Assembly (NCBI GenBank): GCA_002224055.1
Contig: AZLU01000062.1
Location: 46,998-109,387, forward strand
Direction: 5' to 3'
DNA from: Pezizomycotina sp. ARF18
Taxonomy: Eukaryota; Ascomycota
DNA length: 62,390 nucleotides
Below are positions 1 to 10,901 of the stretch, one piece after another (position 1 is the stretch's first letter; each line of letters begins with the position of its first letter). The position numbers and the translations under genes were made by a program. The notes beneath the pieces were generated by a model. It made no database searches, was not told the DNA's origin, and saw only the letters and a list, made by a program, of their open reading frames with translations.

Positions 1-1650
1 AAGAATTTGTGCAGTCGAACACTAAAGAGCATAATGCAGATGCGGGTCACGTTGCAGCTACGCGCACCCCCAAAATACCAGCAACTCGACACTTTCTCGC
101 TCTCGATAAGTACGCCGAGATAAATATAGGCTATATAAGAATAAGATGAATAGCAAAGCCAATTGAAGCTGCTGAATTCTAACGATCATGAATAGAATAC
201 ATGGTCTCAAGATACTAGAATGGAGTATAAGTTCTCAGGCGAAGCGGATAATGGGACGATGAATATGGCAACCTACCAAAACGAGGATGGATATTTAAAA
301 ACGTTAGCGACGGCTCGCATACTTTCCTGTAAAGGGGCATTGATATTATTGTTATTAAGGCGCAAACACTCAAAGACCGGCCGGGACAGGAATAATATGA
401 AATAACGGAAGCTTGACGTGGCGTCGCGGATAATCTCATTGAAATATTGTGCCGCTAAAATAAGATGCGTGTCAATTCCGTGACGGAGCAGACCACGCTT
501 CACGATATTCCCCAATATATCGCCCAAACGAGAGCCAAGCTACTAATGAAGAAAGAAAGATTTCATATAGAATATTCTCCTAATAACGGTCACCGTCCCC
601 AGGTTGGCGTTCCGTACCAACGATTAACAGTTTCGATACACGACAATCCTGGACCGCAACTACTAGTATGCATTGAAACTGGATCGCAGCTCTCATAGCA
701 CGACTGGAGATTAAAGCAGCGTTCATGAGTCCGGGGGTTTGGTACATGAGAACCTCTAGGCTATTACCAACTGTTGCTGATAGGTTTTGTTCACGATTCT
801 GTACGACGGGAATGGGATACTGCATTCACGAGTAGCCTCATCCCATGACTTTGCACGAAATATTACAATGGAATCATCGAAATGGCTCATATCGAACTTC
901 GCGTGATCGAATTTAACAGATATTAGCCCTTGAGGTTTGATTTTGCATCAGTCAAGCGCATCGAAGATAGATGCTAATTTGCTACAATTCACTGCAGTTG
1001 ACTTAAAAACGGACATGGATATTGGCGGAGGATAGAAAGGGAAATTTACATAGGCTAAGTAGTTTTGGCGTTGTCTGGGTGGGGTAACGACGTAAGAAAC
1101 GCAGGAGGTCTTTGGTTAAGACTCTAACGTGAATATTTATGCTTGGATCCATACATCTACTAGGAGCTCTCATATGTAGAAAGGGGGTTCGAAGCTCAAG
1201 CGTGAACCAAAGGGTGATAAATGCATAATAAATTCAAAGCGCTTATCAACAATTAGCTCGCTAAATATATAGAAGTGTAGTCAGGCCTAGGAGATACGCT
1301 ATCAATTCTGTTCGTGGTATGGTGACTTGTCATTCTGTTGGCTGGGGGCCTACTTAGGGATACTGTGGGCTCCTTCACTTCCTGTTATGATCTTATTTTT
1401 TTGCCAAAGAGACATGTAAAGTTAACGATTAGCATCACAGATATCCCAATATTACTTTATCAAGACAAATTCAATGAATTCCTAGCGAAATAATGGCGTG
1501 CATAGAGCGTGTTTATCTTGAGCACCCATTTTTCGTAACCGAGTGTCCCAGGGAAATGTCGATCACGGGCCGACGCGAGCCAAAGAACTTTTTAATGGGT
1601 CGTTTTTCCCCTGCAACTTTTGTTAAACGTGAAGACTCACCTACCTACCT
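1..1650. other. gene-poor left end
   Basis: No recognisable gene. Only short open frames on both strands (up to about 80 codons) with no motif I know. Composition is mixed and AT-leaning. It may hold the promoter of the downstream phosphodiesterase gene, but I see no clear TATA element. Confidence 0.5.
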
Positions 1651-1835
1651 ACAACGGTCAACTTGTATGATCCTTAAATTTGGGACAACACTGCGGAGGA
1701 GAGCGACACTTACGACGCCCTCCTTGAGGATCAGTTCTACGAACGTCGTCCAGCACCTTCAGCAGCCCACGACCTATCCGAAGCGTTTTCCTCGCCGAAA
1801 AGCAGTGGTGGTTCCGCAGCTCTCCCAGCTCGACA

Positions 1836-3767
1836 ATGGCGGACGAAGAACGGCCAACGAAGAAATTAAAGACGCTATCGAAAGATTCATCGCTCCACCG
1901 AGATATTTCTCCGCCGCCGCTACGCCGCGCTTCGTCGGGGAGTAGCTCGAACAATACGACAACACCTACCGCCGACGCGACGCCACCGTCGAAAGCGAAG
2001 CTAAGGAGGCTGTCGATTTAACCGGGGATGAACCTGGAGGGAAAGGACGTTGCTAGTTCCGTCGCCGTTCCGCCTTACCAAGATCAAAGATCTTCCGGCA
2101 AGCGACAATGTCGATACGGTTACGCTGCACGGCCTGATCGGCGATCCGCTGCTGAAACATACTTGCAGATTAATTTCATGTTCCACATGCGGTTCTTCTG
2201 TAAGCAACATCACGAAAGTTATAAAGGGTATTGGACCCTATACGAACTAATCGCTTGGTAGGAGTATGCTCGATGAGGATACACGGGATTCGACAAAGGT
2301 CACGGTTGTGCATGGGAGCTGGAAGCAGGAAGCTCCAACAAGGATTCACTTGAGGTACAGATTATCTTGTCGTGGCTGCGTATAACACGAAGCTCAATTT
2401 GAGTAACAGAGCTGTAGACTTGCTCACAGAATCAATCTCTCTAGGAAGCAAAAGGTCTACGAAAACCTCGACGTCATCATGCATACCTACCCGATCCCTT
2501 CGGCACACACCACACAAAATGATGGTGAACTTCCGCCACGACGACACAGCCGAGTAAGTTTAGGATCTTCTCCTCACCAACCAACTGGTATTTTCATTGC
2601 TAACCAACCCAAGAGTCGTCGTCCACACCGCCAACATGATCCCCTTCGACTGGATCAACATGTCCCAAGGCGCCTGGGTCTCCCCCCGCCTCCCACTCCT
2701 CACTTCCGCTCCTCCGAACAAAAATCCGGCGTCGGCTACGAATTAAAACCGCCCTACTCGCATACTTCGACGGCTACGGGCGCAGCAAGCTAAAGAAACT
2801 TACCGACGAGCTTAAGAAGTACGACTTCTCCTCTGTTCGCGCGATCTTCGTCGGCCACGTACCCGGTAAACACCCGCAGCGGTCGGACGACATCAATAAG
2901 CTCTTCGGGTATCCGAAGTCGCAGCGTGATGCGGAGGCTACCTCCTCGTACGGGTTCCGGCACGATAGCAATGCAGGTATCATCCATCGCCACTCGTGCG
3001 ACGGATAATACCTACAACAAACGCTCTTACCAGCATTCCACCCAAAACCATCACCTCCGAAGCTCGCGATAGTTTGGCCGACGGCCGAAGACGTCGCACG
3101 TCTATCAACGGTGGGAATCCGGTGGCTCTATCCACGTAAAAGGCAAATCCGCTTCCGCGGCGAAGCAACTCACGTGGCTAAAACCCTACCTTCACCGCTG
3201 GGGTCAACCTCCATCTTCTTCTTCATCATCGCAATCTCTAGTGAAAGCGGGAAGACATAAAGCCGCTCCCACATAAAAACTTACACGCACTTTACCGCGT
3301 CTGGAGATGTTCACTGGTCGCTCCTCACTAGCGCAAACTTATCGACGCAAGCGTGGGGCGCTGCGCTGGCAGCAGATGGGACCGTACGCGTGCAGAGTTA
3401 CGAAGCCGGCGTTCTCGTTCACCTGGTCTATGGGACGACCTATCGTCTTCGTGCGCTACGATAAAGGCGGTTGGAAGGTCGGATTGGGCTGATACTGCAG
3501 CTTCAGTGATTCCTCGATCGTGAGGGCCGACGATACTGTACTAAACTCTGGCGAGAAGTTCGACGAGGTCGTCGTGAGCTTGCGCATTCCGTATGACTAC
3601 CCGCTGTCGAAGATGAGGACGACGAGATGGAGTGGGTCACGGATAAAGATTTCGGAGCTTTGAAGGATTGGAAAGGTTTCAGGTGGGAAGTTAAGGCATT
3701 TGGGCATTTGTATTTCTCTTCCTCGAAGGCGCTTTTACGGCTTTCTGGACTTATCAAGCTCATTTGA
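1836..3767 (+). CDS. TDP1: tyrosyl-DNA phosphodiesterase (Tdp1 family), frameshifted
   Basis: Nuclear repair enzyme that hydrolyses the bond between a tyrosine of trapped topoisomerase I and a DNA 3' end. The start at 1836 opens a basic, Ser-rich tail (MADEERPTKKLK). The catalytic domain begins near 2080 with KIKDLPASDNVDTV, then DPLLK, VTVVHGSWKQEAPTRIHL (about 2300), and first HKN motif HHTKMM with NFRHDD near 2510-2550. VHTANMIPFDWINMSQGAWV follows at about 2620, YFDGYGRSKLKKL at about 2770, FVGHVPGKH at 2850. The second HKN motif is HIKTYTRF at 3270 with Asn of TSANLSTQAWG at 3336. The tail has IPYDYPLS near 3580 and DWKGFRW near 3670. At least five frame changes are needed to read it, for example one missing A where HTKMM should run on. 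Some introns are probable (GTAAGT after DDTAE, about 2553). The 3' end is uncertain because the last frame runs to 3767. Confidence 0.88.
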
Positions 3768-4328
3768 GGTTTTTTTTTTTTTCTCTTTTTGTATTTATAG
3801 ATCGTCATGCACGGTGTTTTGCTCTATTCCATTTCCTATGGCGCATCCGTTTAGGTCAATGCTTATAAAGCCTATTATAGCAGCGGGAAATCAGAGCTTT
3901 ATAGATAAATAGATGAGGCTACGGGCGCAAAAAAGGTACCGGGTAAACCTACTAGGGTATAATCTACCAGCAATAGCTTCAAAATAATGCTGGAGCTGTG
4001 AACCGCGCAAAGCTACCATCGCACCAAGGATACAACAGCTGCAACAGTTACGAGAAAATCTAGCCGGTCTCCACACTTACGTATCTCGTGACGAAAGGAA
4101 CAGCTCCAGAAAGAGTTCCCTTAAGCTTCCAGCCATACGGAATTACGTAATTTCTATGGCGGGGACATCCGATTTTCCTTCCACCTTTTCACGTGCAGCT
4201 ACATCGGCAAAAGGTACAAAAAATCGTGCAAGGGAAAATCGCGGGATGGATTTGGCAGGCGGTGGACGGCTCAACAAAACAAAAAAAAAAAAAAAAAAGG
4301 AGTGTCTACATAAAAAGCTTAGCCCCAC

Positions 4329-4336
4329 TATAAAAG
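4329..4336 (+). promoter_or_regulatory. TATA box of the acyl-CoA-binding protein gene
   Basis: TATAAAAG lies about 115 bases before the ATG, followed by a C/T-rich leader that runs into the start codon. This arrangement is typical of strongly expressed fungal genes. The assignment is by position and motif only. Confidence 0.5.
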
Positions 4337-4450
4337 CCCCACCTTCGGTCACTTCTTCTTCAGCTTCACAAACACCATCTATCAACTTCCCTCGTAAATA
4401 ACCCTAAACACATCTCCTTACATCCATAACAATATATAAAGAAAGACACT

Positions 4451-5009
4451 ATGGCCTCCAAGCAAGAAGATCTCAGCGCGACTCCCCGGATTCCAGGCCG
4501 CCGCCAAGACCGCCAATGAGGAATTCACCTCGAAGCCGGCAACGATGAGCTCCTGAAGGTAACGTCTACCTCTACTCCCCTTTAGTTCTGAGGGGCAAGA
4601 AGGGTAGCTGACGGAGAGATGATGTGGTGTTAGCTCTACGCTTTGTACAAGCAGGGAACGTCGGTAACATCAACACCGAAAGGCCGGGGACGTTCGACTT
4701 CAAGGTACGGTAGACACTTTTTTTTTTTGCGCGGGTTTTTAGCACTTCCGTTCGCCCGCTTTTGCTTTTGGCGAGCGACTTTGTCGCAATGAGAAAGGAT
4801 CGTTGGAGCACCTCCATCTCTTCCACCTCTTCCATCTTCTTCTTTCCCCCTCCAACCGCCTTCCTCTCGAACAAAGCTAACTTGAGGTCTTTTTCGTCAA
4901 CAGGGCAAAGCTAAATGGGACGCCTGGAAGAGCAGAAGGGAAATCCCAGGAGGACGCTCAGAAGGAGTACGTCGCGTACGTGGCGGAGTTGAAGCCGAAG
5001 TACACTTAA
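4451..5009 (+). CDS. ACB1: acyl-CoA-binding protein
   Basis: Small cytosolic carrier that binds medium- and long-chain acyl-CoA esters. It starts MASKQEDLSATP and ends VAYVAELKPKYT with TAA at 5007-5009. Exon 1 ends NDELLK; intron 4559-4633 (GTAACG..TTAG) precedes LYALYKQGT; the exon continues GNINTERPGTFDFK; intron 4705-4903 (GTACGG..ACAG) contains a T run; the last exon begins GKAKWDAWK. The ligand-binding signature YKQGT..N.ERPG..D..GKAKWDAW is complete. Length after splicing is about 93 residues, normal for the family. At least three single-base breaks interrupt the frame, such as CCGG for CCGGG before AACGATGAG. Residues are otherwise at consensus, so I read it as a real gene with consensus errors. 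Confidence 0.93.
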
Positions 5010-5364
5010 AGAGAAGAAAGAACTAAAAATACTGTTATCGACTATTTGTTTTTTACGTTATGGTTAGACGGGGGATTCAATAGACCATTCGTAGGCACAT
5101 ATGCATAGCACAAACCGGTTCGCTCTATAAGAAGATAAATAGAAGCCGTGAAAGAAACATGGATGAAGGTTGATGAATCGCATTTAAATTGCTCTTGAGG
5201 GTACATATACTTTGCAATGATATCGGACATCTCGCCGAACCTTTTGAGTGTAATATCCGTGGCAGGTTAAAATACTAAATTCGCTATGAGCTTTTGTCTA
5301 TATGCTATAATCTACGAAAAATAAGCTAGGTATACTATATTACTAACGTACTCGAATACAGAAT

Positions 5365-7140
5365 CTACAGCCTCATCTCTCCCCAAACACCGGCCCGCCG
5401 CCCGTTCAGCTTCCTTAAGCACAATATACTTATCCACAACCTTCGGAACTCCTCCTCAATATGACTTACACAACAGCGCCTGGCTCTCATCCACCCGCCG
5501 CCGCTCTCCAAATACCTCATGCACCTATCCCTCAATTCCTATCCATACACTAACGCCTCGTCCAGCACACGAGATCAGCTCTCACCACCGCCGCATGAAC
5601 AGCACTAATCTCTGCGTCGACAGCGAAAATCACTAAACGCGACCTCCTGCTCTTCTTCGATATATCAAACTCGTCGAATATCTTGTCGATCACAGACACA
5701 GCTTTATCAGTAAGCTCAGGCTTCGAGAGGAACGTATCAGCGTAGCTGATTCTACGCACTGCCGGAGCGTTCTGTACTTTGGAAAAAACTGGTGTATTTC
5801 CGGACTACTGTGTCCGATGCGGGCTTGTATGTCGAATATTGATATTCCCGATTACCGACTTCTGGTATCTACTCCGTCCGAAGAGTTTATGGGGAGGGAG
5901 TAAGAAAGCGGATGGTCGGAGTTAATAAAGACAACACGGTAGTTTTTCCGGACCCGTTGGGGCCGAATAACCCCAACGTCCCCGCGGCGAATAGTCCACG
6001 AGAAAGTCCCGTAGGATTTCTTTACCCCAATACGTTATCTTCACGTCGGACATTCCACAGCGCTTCTGTATCCTTTTTTTCTTTTAGAGGTGTGGAATAG
6101 GTACAGATGTGGATTTGTAAGCTTTGTCGAGTAATCCGCCGCTTGTACGTTCGGAACCGACGTGGATGCCCTTATGGATAGTTCGTCCGTGACGAGGTCT
6201 CGCTCGCCCATGCTGACTACTTTTTGCTTGTCGATGTAGACGATGTGCGTTATCCAGTCTGGTAGTGTATCTTGCGGACGCATTGCGAGGAGAATTTGTG
6301 ACGTTAGTGACGCTTCTTCGTTGGATTTGGGCGGCGTGGAGATGTCGAGGAGGAGCTTTGAGAGGATGTGGAGGATGGGTCCAGTCCCACTATAACACAC
6401 TTGTTAATATAAATATCCCATAATTAGACGCAATAAGGATAATAATATGAACCCTTGACGTTACTAAACGGCTCATCCAAAAGCACCAACTCCACCCCTT
6501 CAGCAGCGCCTGCGCTATCCTCGCCTCCTCCCCTGTCCATTACTCAACGTGCTAACACCTGATCAAGCACCTTCTCCAACCTTAACCCTTACTAACAAAC
6601 ATCCAACCGTCTCCTCGAACTCTCCGTCACACTATGGTGCTCGAAATCGTAATTGTCCGTCCACAGCGCATATTCTCCGCCGTCCCCAACAGCCACGTGC
6701 GTAAGCTAATATCGTTCCCTTCGCGGCGGGATTCGTACCGCCGAGGACATGTATTCACCCCGTACCCGCTCCGACGCGGAGAATTCTACGAGCGCGATGG
6801 AGCGTGCGGTTCGATAGGAGGGGAAATGTACGCCCGGATGGAGGGGTACATGAGTGGCGGCCTTGGAGGATTTGTAGGAATGTTGACTTTCCGGAGGCGG
6901 AGGGGCCGATTACTGACCATCTTTGCGGAGGGTGGGATGTTACGGGGTAGGGTGAAGGAGAGGTTCGGGAAGAATGGGTCGGGTGGAGGCGCGATGGAAG
7001 GTGGAGTTTGCGATGCGATTAGTGGGAGGTCATCGTGGGCGTTTGGAGCTTGGGGGGAGTCAGAAATTCGCCGCGATAGTTGAGGCAATAGTGTGGGATA
7101 GCGGATTAATTTTCTGCCGAAGGTCGGAAAAAGCCGTCAT
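5365..7140 (-). CDS. two-domain ABC ATPase without membrane segments (YDR061W-like)
   Basis: Soluble protein with two ABC cassettes in tandem. Reading from the high end: FPNLSFTLP near 7020, YESRREGND near 6735, a signature-like GEEARIAQALL and Walker B GVELVLLDEPF near 6480, an intron, then LLLDIS and LRPQDTLPDWITHIVYID (6330-6230). The second cassette has TYWGKEILRDFSW and Walker A GPNGSGKTT near 5960, IGHSSPEIHQFFPKY near 5800, SYADTFLSKPEL near 5735, a weak Walker B ADLVLDEAL near 5570, and the switch His in CVSHIEEEF near 5455. The first Walker A (about 6900) is scrambled by frameshifts. The family in yeast and filamentous fungi is predicted to be mitochondrial and its role is unknown. 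The start is a guess: the Met at 7140 opens a basic, Ser/Thr-rich stretch. Head to head with the next gene. Confidence 0.82.
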
Positions 7141-7230
7141 GGAAAGAAAAACGTCACCGCACTTTTCGTGAGCAAACGAATTCACCTTTCAAACCTTCAA
7201 CAAAACTCATTGCCGCGAATTGGTTCCACC
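7141..7230. promoter_or_regulatory. shared 90-base divergent promoter
   Basis: Only about 90 bases separate the proposed start of the ABC ATPase (7140, minus) from the cardiolipin synthase start (7231, plus). Any promoter must serve both or extend into one gene. No TATA box is visible. The boundary depends on the uncertain minus-strand start. Confidence 0.45.
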
Positions 7231-8363
7231 ATGTCGTCGTCCAGGATAACAATACTACTAACGCTCAATTACGGTTGATACCGCCTCGTAATGGTATCAA
7301 TTTCGTGCTGCTGCTTCAACTCGCGGCCATTGTCAACAATCTACTCCTCCGCCGCATCCAAGCACATGTCACCGCCGACCCGGAGCTTTGTCGTTGCGCG
7401 TTTGAGCAGGTAAGATCCACAAAGGCACCACAGATAGCACTCGTATTTGAACCCTACATGCTGACCATCTCTCATCTAGCCTTCCTCCAATAATACGTTC
7501 GCAATCCACCGACCAACCCTCCGCCCCCTCCACTGCACCACCTCCCTCCACTCCCCCTCCCCATCTCCACCCGAACCTCCCAAATCAAAGCTCAAGCGCC
7601 TAAACCCCTTCAACACCCGCGAAAATATCACCAACATACCGAACCTCCTGACCGTCTCCCGCCTCATCGCCGCACCCGTAATAGGTACTAATCATCCACG
7701 ACCAGCACGTCCTCGCCGTTTCACTACTCGCGTACGCATCGTTCACGGATTTAGTAGACGGTTGGATCGCGCGGAAGTGGAACTTGCAGACCGTTATAGG
7801 CACGGTTTTGGACCCGATGGCGATAAGATACTGATGACCGTGCTGACGGTTTCGTTGCTGTTAGGGTTTTACCGGGTATTTACTTCACCTCTACCCCTCA
7901 CTCCTTCCTTATCTTTTCTCTAAACAAACTTCGTGTATCACCTTCGAATTTATAACAAAAAAAAAAAGAAAGTTAACATTAAATCTTTTTTTAGTATGGC
8001 TCGCAGCAATAATCCTCGCCGTGACGTCGGCATGGGCCTCTTCGCCTTTTACTTCCGCTGGATATCCCTCCCCCACCAAAAACGCTATCTCGCTACTTCG
8101 ATTTTTCCCTCCCGAGCATTGAAGTACGCCCACGATGATATCAAAGGTGAATACGGCGTTGCAATTGGCGTTATTGGGAACGTGTACTATGCACCCGTTG
8201 TTGGGGAGGGTGGGAAGGCGTGCTGGGTGTGATGCAGTATGTTGCTACGACGACGGTGTGGAGCGGTGCTAGCTATGTTTATACGAAGGATGCGCTGAGG
8301 ATATTACCGAAAGATGGGATAAGGAGAGGGAAAGGAAGGAGGGGAGGGAAGGCGAAGCTGTAG
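7231..8363 (+). CDS. CRD1: cardiolipin synthase (CDP-alcohol phosphatidyltransferase)
   Basis: Mitochondrial inner-membrane enzyme that joins CDP-diacylglycerol and phosphatidylglycerol to make cardiolipin. Visible pieces: ENITNIPNLLTVSRLIAAP (about 7620-7680), then after a break HDQHVLAVSLLAYASFTDLVDG at about 7700-7760 with WIARKWNLQTVIGTVLDPMAD; this carries the CDP-alcohol motif D-G-x2-A-R-x8-G-x3-D-x3-D. Next are KILMTVLTVSLLL, an intron-like AT stretch (about 7880-7990), the block RDVGMGLFAFYFRWISLP at about 8015-8070, and YVATTTVWSGASYVYTKDALRIL near 8240-8310, ending GKAKL with TAG at 8361. The N-terminal part upstream of 7600 is poorly readable and should hold the targeting peptide. 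Several single-base breaks. The last GC-rich tail is Lys/Arg-rich. Confidence 0.9.
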
Positions 8364-8618
8364 AGACAGATAGGGGAGGGTTGGGAGTCACGGTGGTGTT
8401 GTGCTTGGATTTAGCGCTTGTAGCGCATGTTATGCGATACTTTTTGCGTACATTATATAGAACTGCTTATATCTTAACATTACTTTGATGTAGTAGCGTT
8501 TTCTTGCGTCTACAATAAATACAGCAACAGCTGGACGTTGAGCATCCCCATGCTGCTCCGCTAAATTTCCATCACAAGTAACAAAGCCCGACAATAACCG
8601 CTTCCTCGAGCCATTCAC

Positions 8619-9215
8619 TCAAGCAGCAATGGATGCCAAGTATTCCTTCCTGATCGGTTCTCGTCGACCTCCGGTCCGCGGTTCAGCGGCGTCCACTTCG
8701 GTTCGTCCTTGAATAGCCGCATCGCCTTGATATACTAAATCCAGAGTAAAACGTCAGCTCCACCATTCCAAATATCCATCCAACCCACCCCTTCAGCCCT
8801 TTTGAAAAACATAATCGGCAAGAGAGAGAAGAAGTAGAGGTAGTCAGCACTCACGTTATTCTCATCAGTAGTAAACCTATGATAATCCCCGCCGCAAAAT
8901 ATCAAATCGCCCTCCCCATCTTTATCCTAACCCACTTCTCCCCTTCCTCCCCACCCTGTCTAACGTCAAAATAGCCTCCCCATCAAGAATATACCGTATC
9001 TCCTCGTCCTCGTGTAAATGCTCATTAAAGAACATTTTGACCTTCGATTCGTACTCGTCGCCCATGGTTGATGGCGAGATGGTTATTTCGTCGCGGGTAG
9101 TTCCGGAGGAGGGAGTCGAGAGGACGCCGAGGAGGAGAGGACGTCGAGCGGACGAGACACCGGAGTCGTGGGGAGCGCTGGTCGCCGGGGTGTTGTCGTA
9201 GTAGTAGGATTTCAT
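8619..9215 (-). CDS. ADI1: acireductone dioxygenase
   Basis: Metal-dependent cupin of the methionine salvage pathway, converting acireductone to the 2-keto-4-methylthiobutyrate precursor of methionine. Starts [10 protein letters not shown] at 9215. Metal ligands lie in [18 protein letters not shown] (9030-8975; the two His and a Glu) and in [13 protein letters not shown] (about 8880), which is followed by a GTGAGT donor. After the intron comes [21 protein letters not shown] (8740-8680) and the tail EYLASIAA with TGA at 8619-8621. Breaks are single missing bases in short runs: GGAGGC for GGAGGGC just after ILDGE, and ACCGATC for ACCCGATC near the end. Predicted length of about 170-180 residues fits the family. 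All ligands are present, so I judge it functional. Confidence 0.92.
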
Positions 9216-9990
9216 GGTGGATGTTACAGGGTGTTACGAAGGTTGAGTTGTTGGATGTACTAGAATGAGGAAGATGGGAGTTGTTTGGTTGTTTACTTGT
9301 AGTTGGTGATGTTGGAAAGCGTTGTGGATGTCAAGGAGAGAAATTTTTTTATAGGCGATAAAAAATTGAAAAATTATAGCATCAACCGATTTTGTAGCCG
9401 TGTGAAGCTACCCGTAAGCTCTTTCCCCCGTTGCTCTTAGCGCGAGTAAGCTTGAAATTAGTGGGGGAAGCTTCGGCGATAAGACACTGGAACCCATGCA
9501 TTAGCCCAACCTGCCTGCCCCACTACTTCGGCCCTGCCATGAAAAAAATTTTCATCCCCCCAATTGCAGCCCAACGATTCATAATAGCCAGGCCGTTTGA
9601 CATCATTTCATGCGGGATTTGGTGACAGAGAGATGCAAGGTTATTACTGTACAGCAGATGCACGGACCCCTTTTTAGTTGTCCGCATCTGTGGATGCCGA
9701 TCCAGAGTTCGGGTTTCCACGGATCAGAGCTTTGGATATGAACGAAAACCAATACCTGAGCGAAACACGCGATGGAAGGAGGAAAGCCAACAATTGGTCA
9801 ACTGTAAAGGGTGATTGTTGATTCGATTCCGTGTCTATGTAACAGAGTTAATTAAGTACCGTAGCTAATTTCGAGTCATGAATTATCATTATTATCTAAA
9901 TCTATCGAGCTCTAGCTGTTTTTTTTTTTTTTTTTTACATTCCTTTGTAACTTTCCGTGAATTCCACAAAAGAGCTCTCGCAATCTCCCT
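9216..9990. other. intergenic region
   Basis: Between the dioxygenase start and the catalase end. Short open frames around 9430-9720 overlap on both strands and match nothing I know. A T17 run lies near 9920. Likely promoter of the dioxygenase gene plus the catalase 3' flank. Confidence 0.5.
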
Positions 9991-10901
9991 CTAAGCCGAC
10001 GCCTCCCTCCTGATCTTCCCGCTAACAAGGTAAATACCCGCCCTCTGCTCCAACAGCGGATCACTACTCGCCTCAACACCATCCACGCCCTCGGTATCGG
10101 ATCGAAAATAATCTTCTGCTGCTCCCCGCCTGCTTACCCTCCTCAACAAGACTCTCCACCTTAATCCTCCCCAACTCCACAACTCCGGCTCTCCGGCCAG
10201 TGCACGTCGCGTCGTCCGTCACGTCGCCTTCCTCCGCTACCTGCGCTACGAGCTTAAATTCGTACGAATAGTATCTTTAACGGCATCGAATAAATACGTG
10301 TTCGATTTTCCTTTTACGTCTTCGTCCGATAGGTATTTTTCTCCCGCGGAGGGACGATGCGGTACCGTACGTACTTCGATTCGCCGGATGAATTGGTGAG
10401 TTTAAACGCGTTGACGCCCCAGTACTGTGCCGTCCCAGCGTTTCGGGAAACGCTTTGGAGCTTCGACGAATGCCTTCGCGGAGGGTGTTTTCGCTAGGTA
10501 TGGCGATGGATCACCGGACCCTATCGCCGCTAGTAATTCTAAAACCCTGACCGGTGCGGACTGGAAAATAGGGGTAGAATGGGCTATTATATCAGTGTGC
10601 TGGCGGCGGCCGCCTTTTCGGGGAGGTGGAAGCGGATTGCTATGCCGCGGGGTTGGCGTTAGGTCTGTGTCGGGGATGTTGGGAATGCCGGTTGATGAGG
10701 AGAAGCGAACGGTTAAGGGCGTGGAAGTGGTAAGGTGGTGGGCTTTCGTTAGGGTGGAGGCGTTGGAGGGGTGTAGGTGCCCTTGAGGAGGACGCCGTGG
10801 GCGTGGCGGGGCGGAAATTTTTGGGGGTGTGGAAGGCGCCGCGGAGGGTATTGGTGAGGTCGTGGGAGAGCTTGAGGTTCCTTCGTCTGTGGGAGAGGCA
10901 T
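9991..10901 (-). CDS. minimal catalase-like heme protein (SrpA type)
   Basis: Short catalase-fold heme protein, probably a peroxidase or catalase. Reading down from the ATG at 10901: LKLSHDLTNTLRGAFHTPKNFRP, then the distal-His block HAHGVLLKGTYTP, RFSSSTGIPNIPDTD and NPRGIAIRF near 10640. After a break come SPFYPYFPVRTG, ELLAAIGSGDPSPYLAKTP and AFVEAPKRFPK, then YWGVNAFKLTNSSGE with YVRYRIVP (about 10420-10340). The end has DVHWPE, QQKIIFDP and DPLLEQRAGIYLVSGKIRR, where R-x3-Y fits the proximal heme tyrosine. Size of about 300 residues matches the minimal class, not the 500-residue classic enzymes. I count about six frame changes. Single exon as far as I can see. Confidence 0.88.

Noticed and set aside
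1836-3767. TDP1 as a pseudogene
   Set aside because: Both HKN motifs and most family blocks are intact, and the breaks look like missing bases in runs shared with every other gene here.
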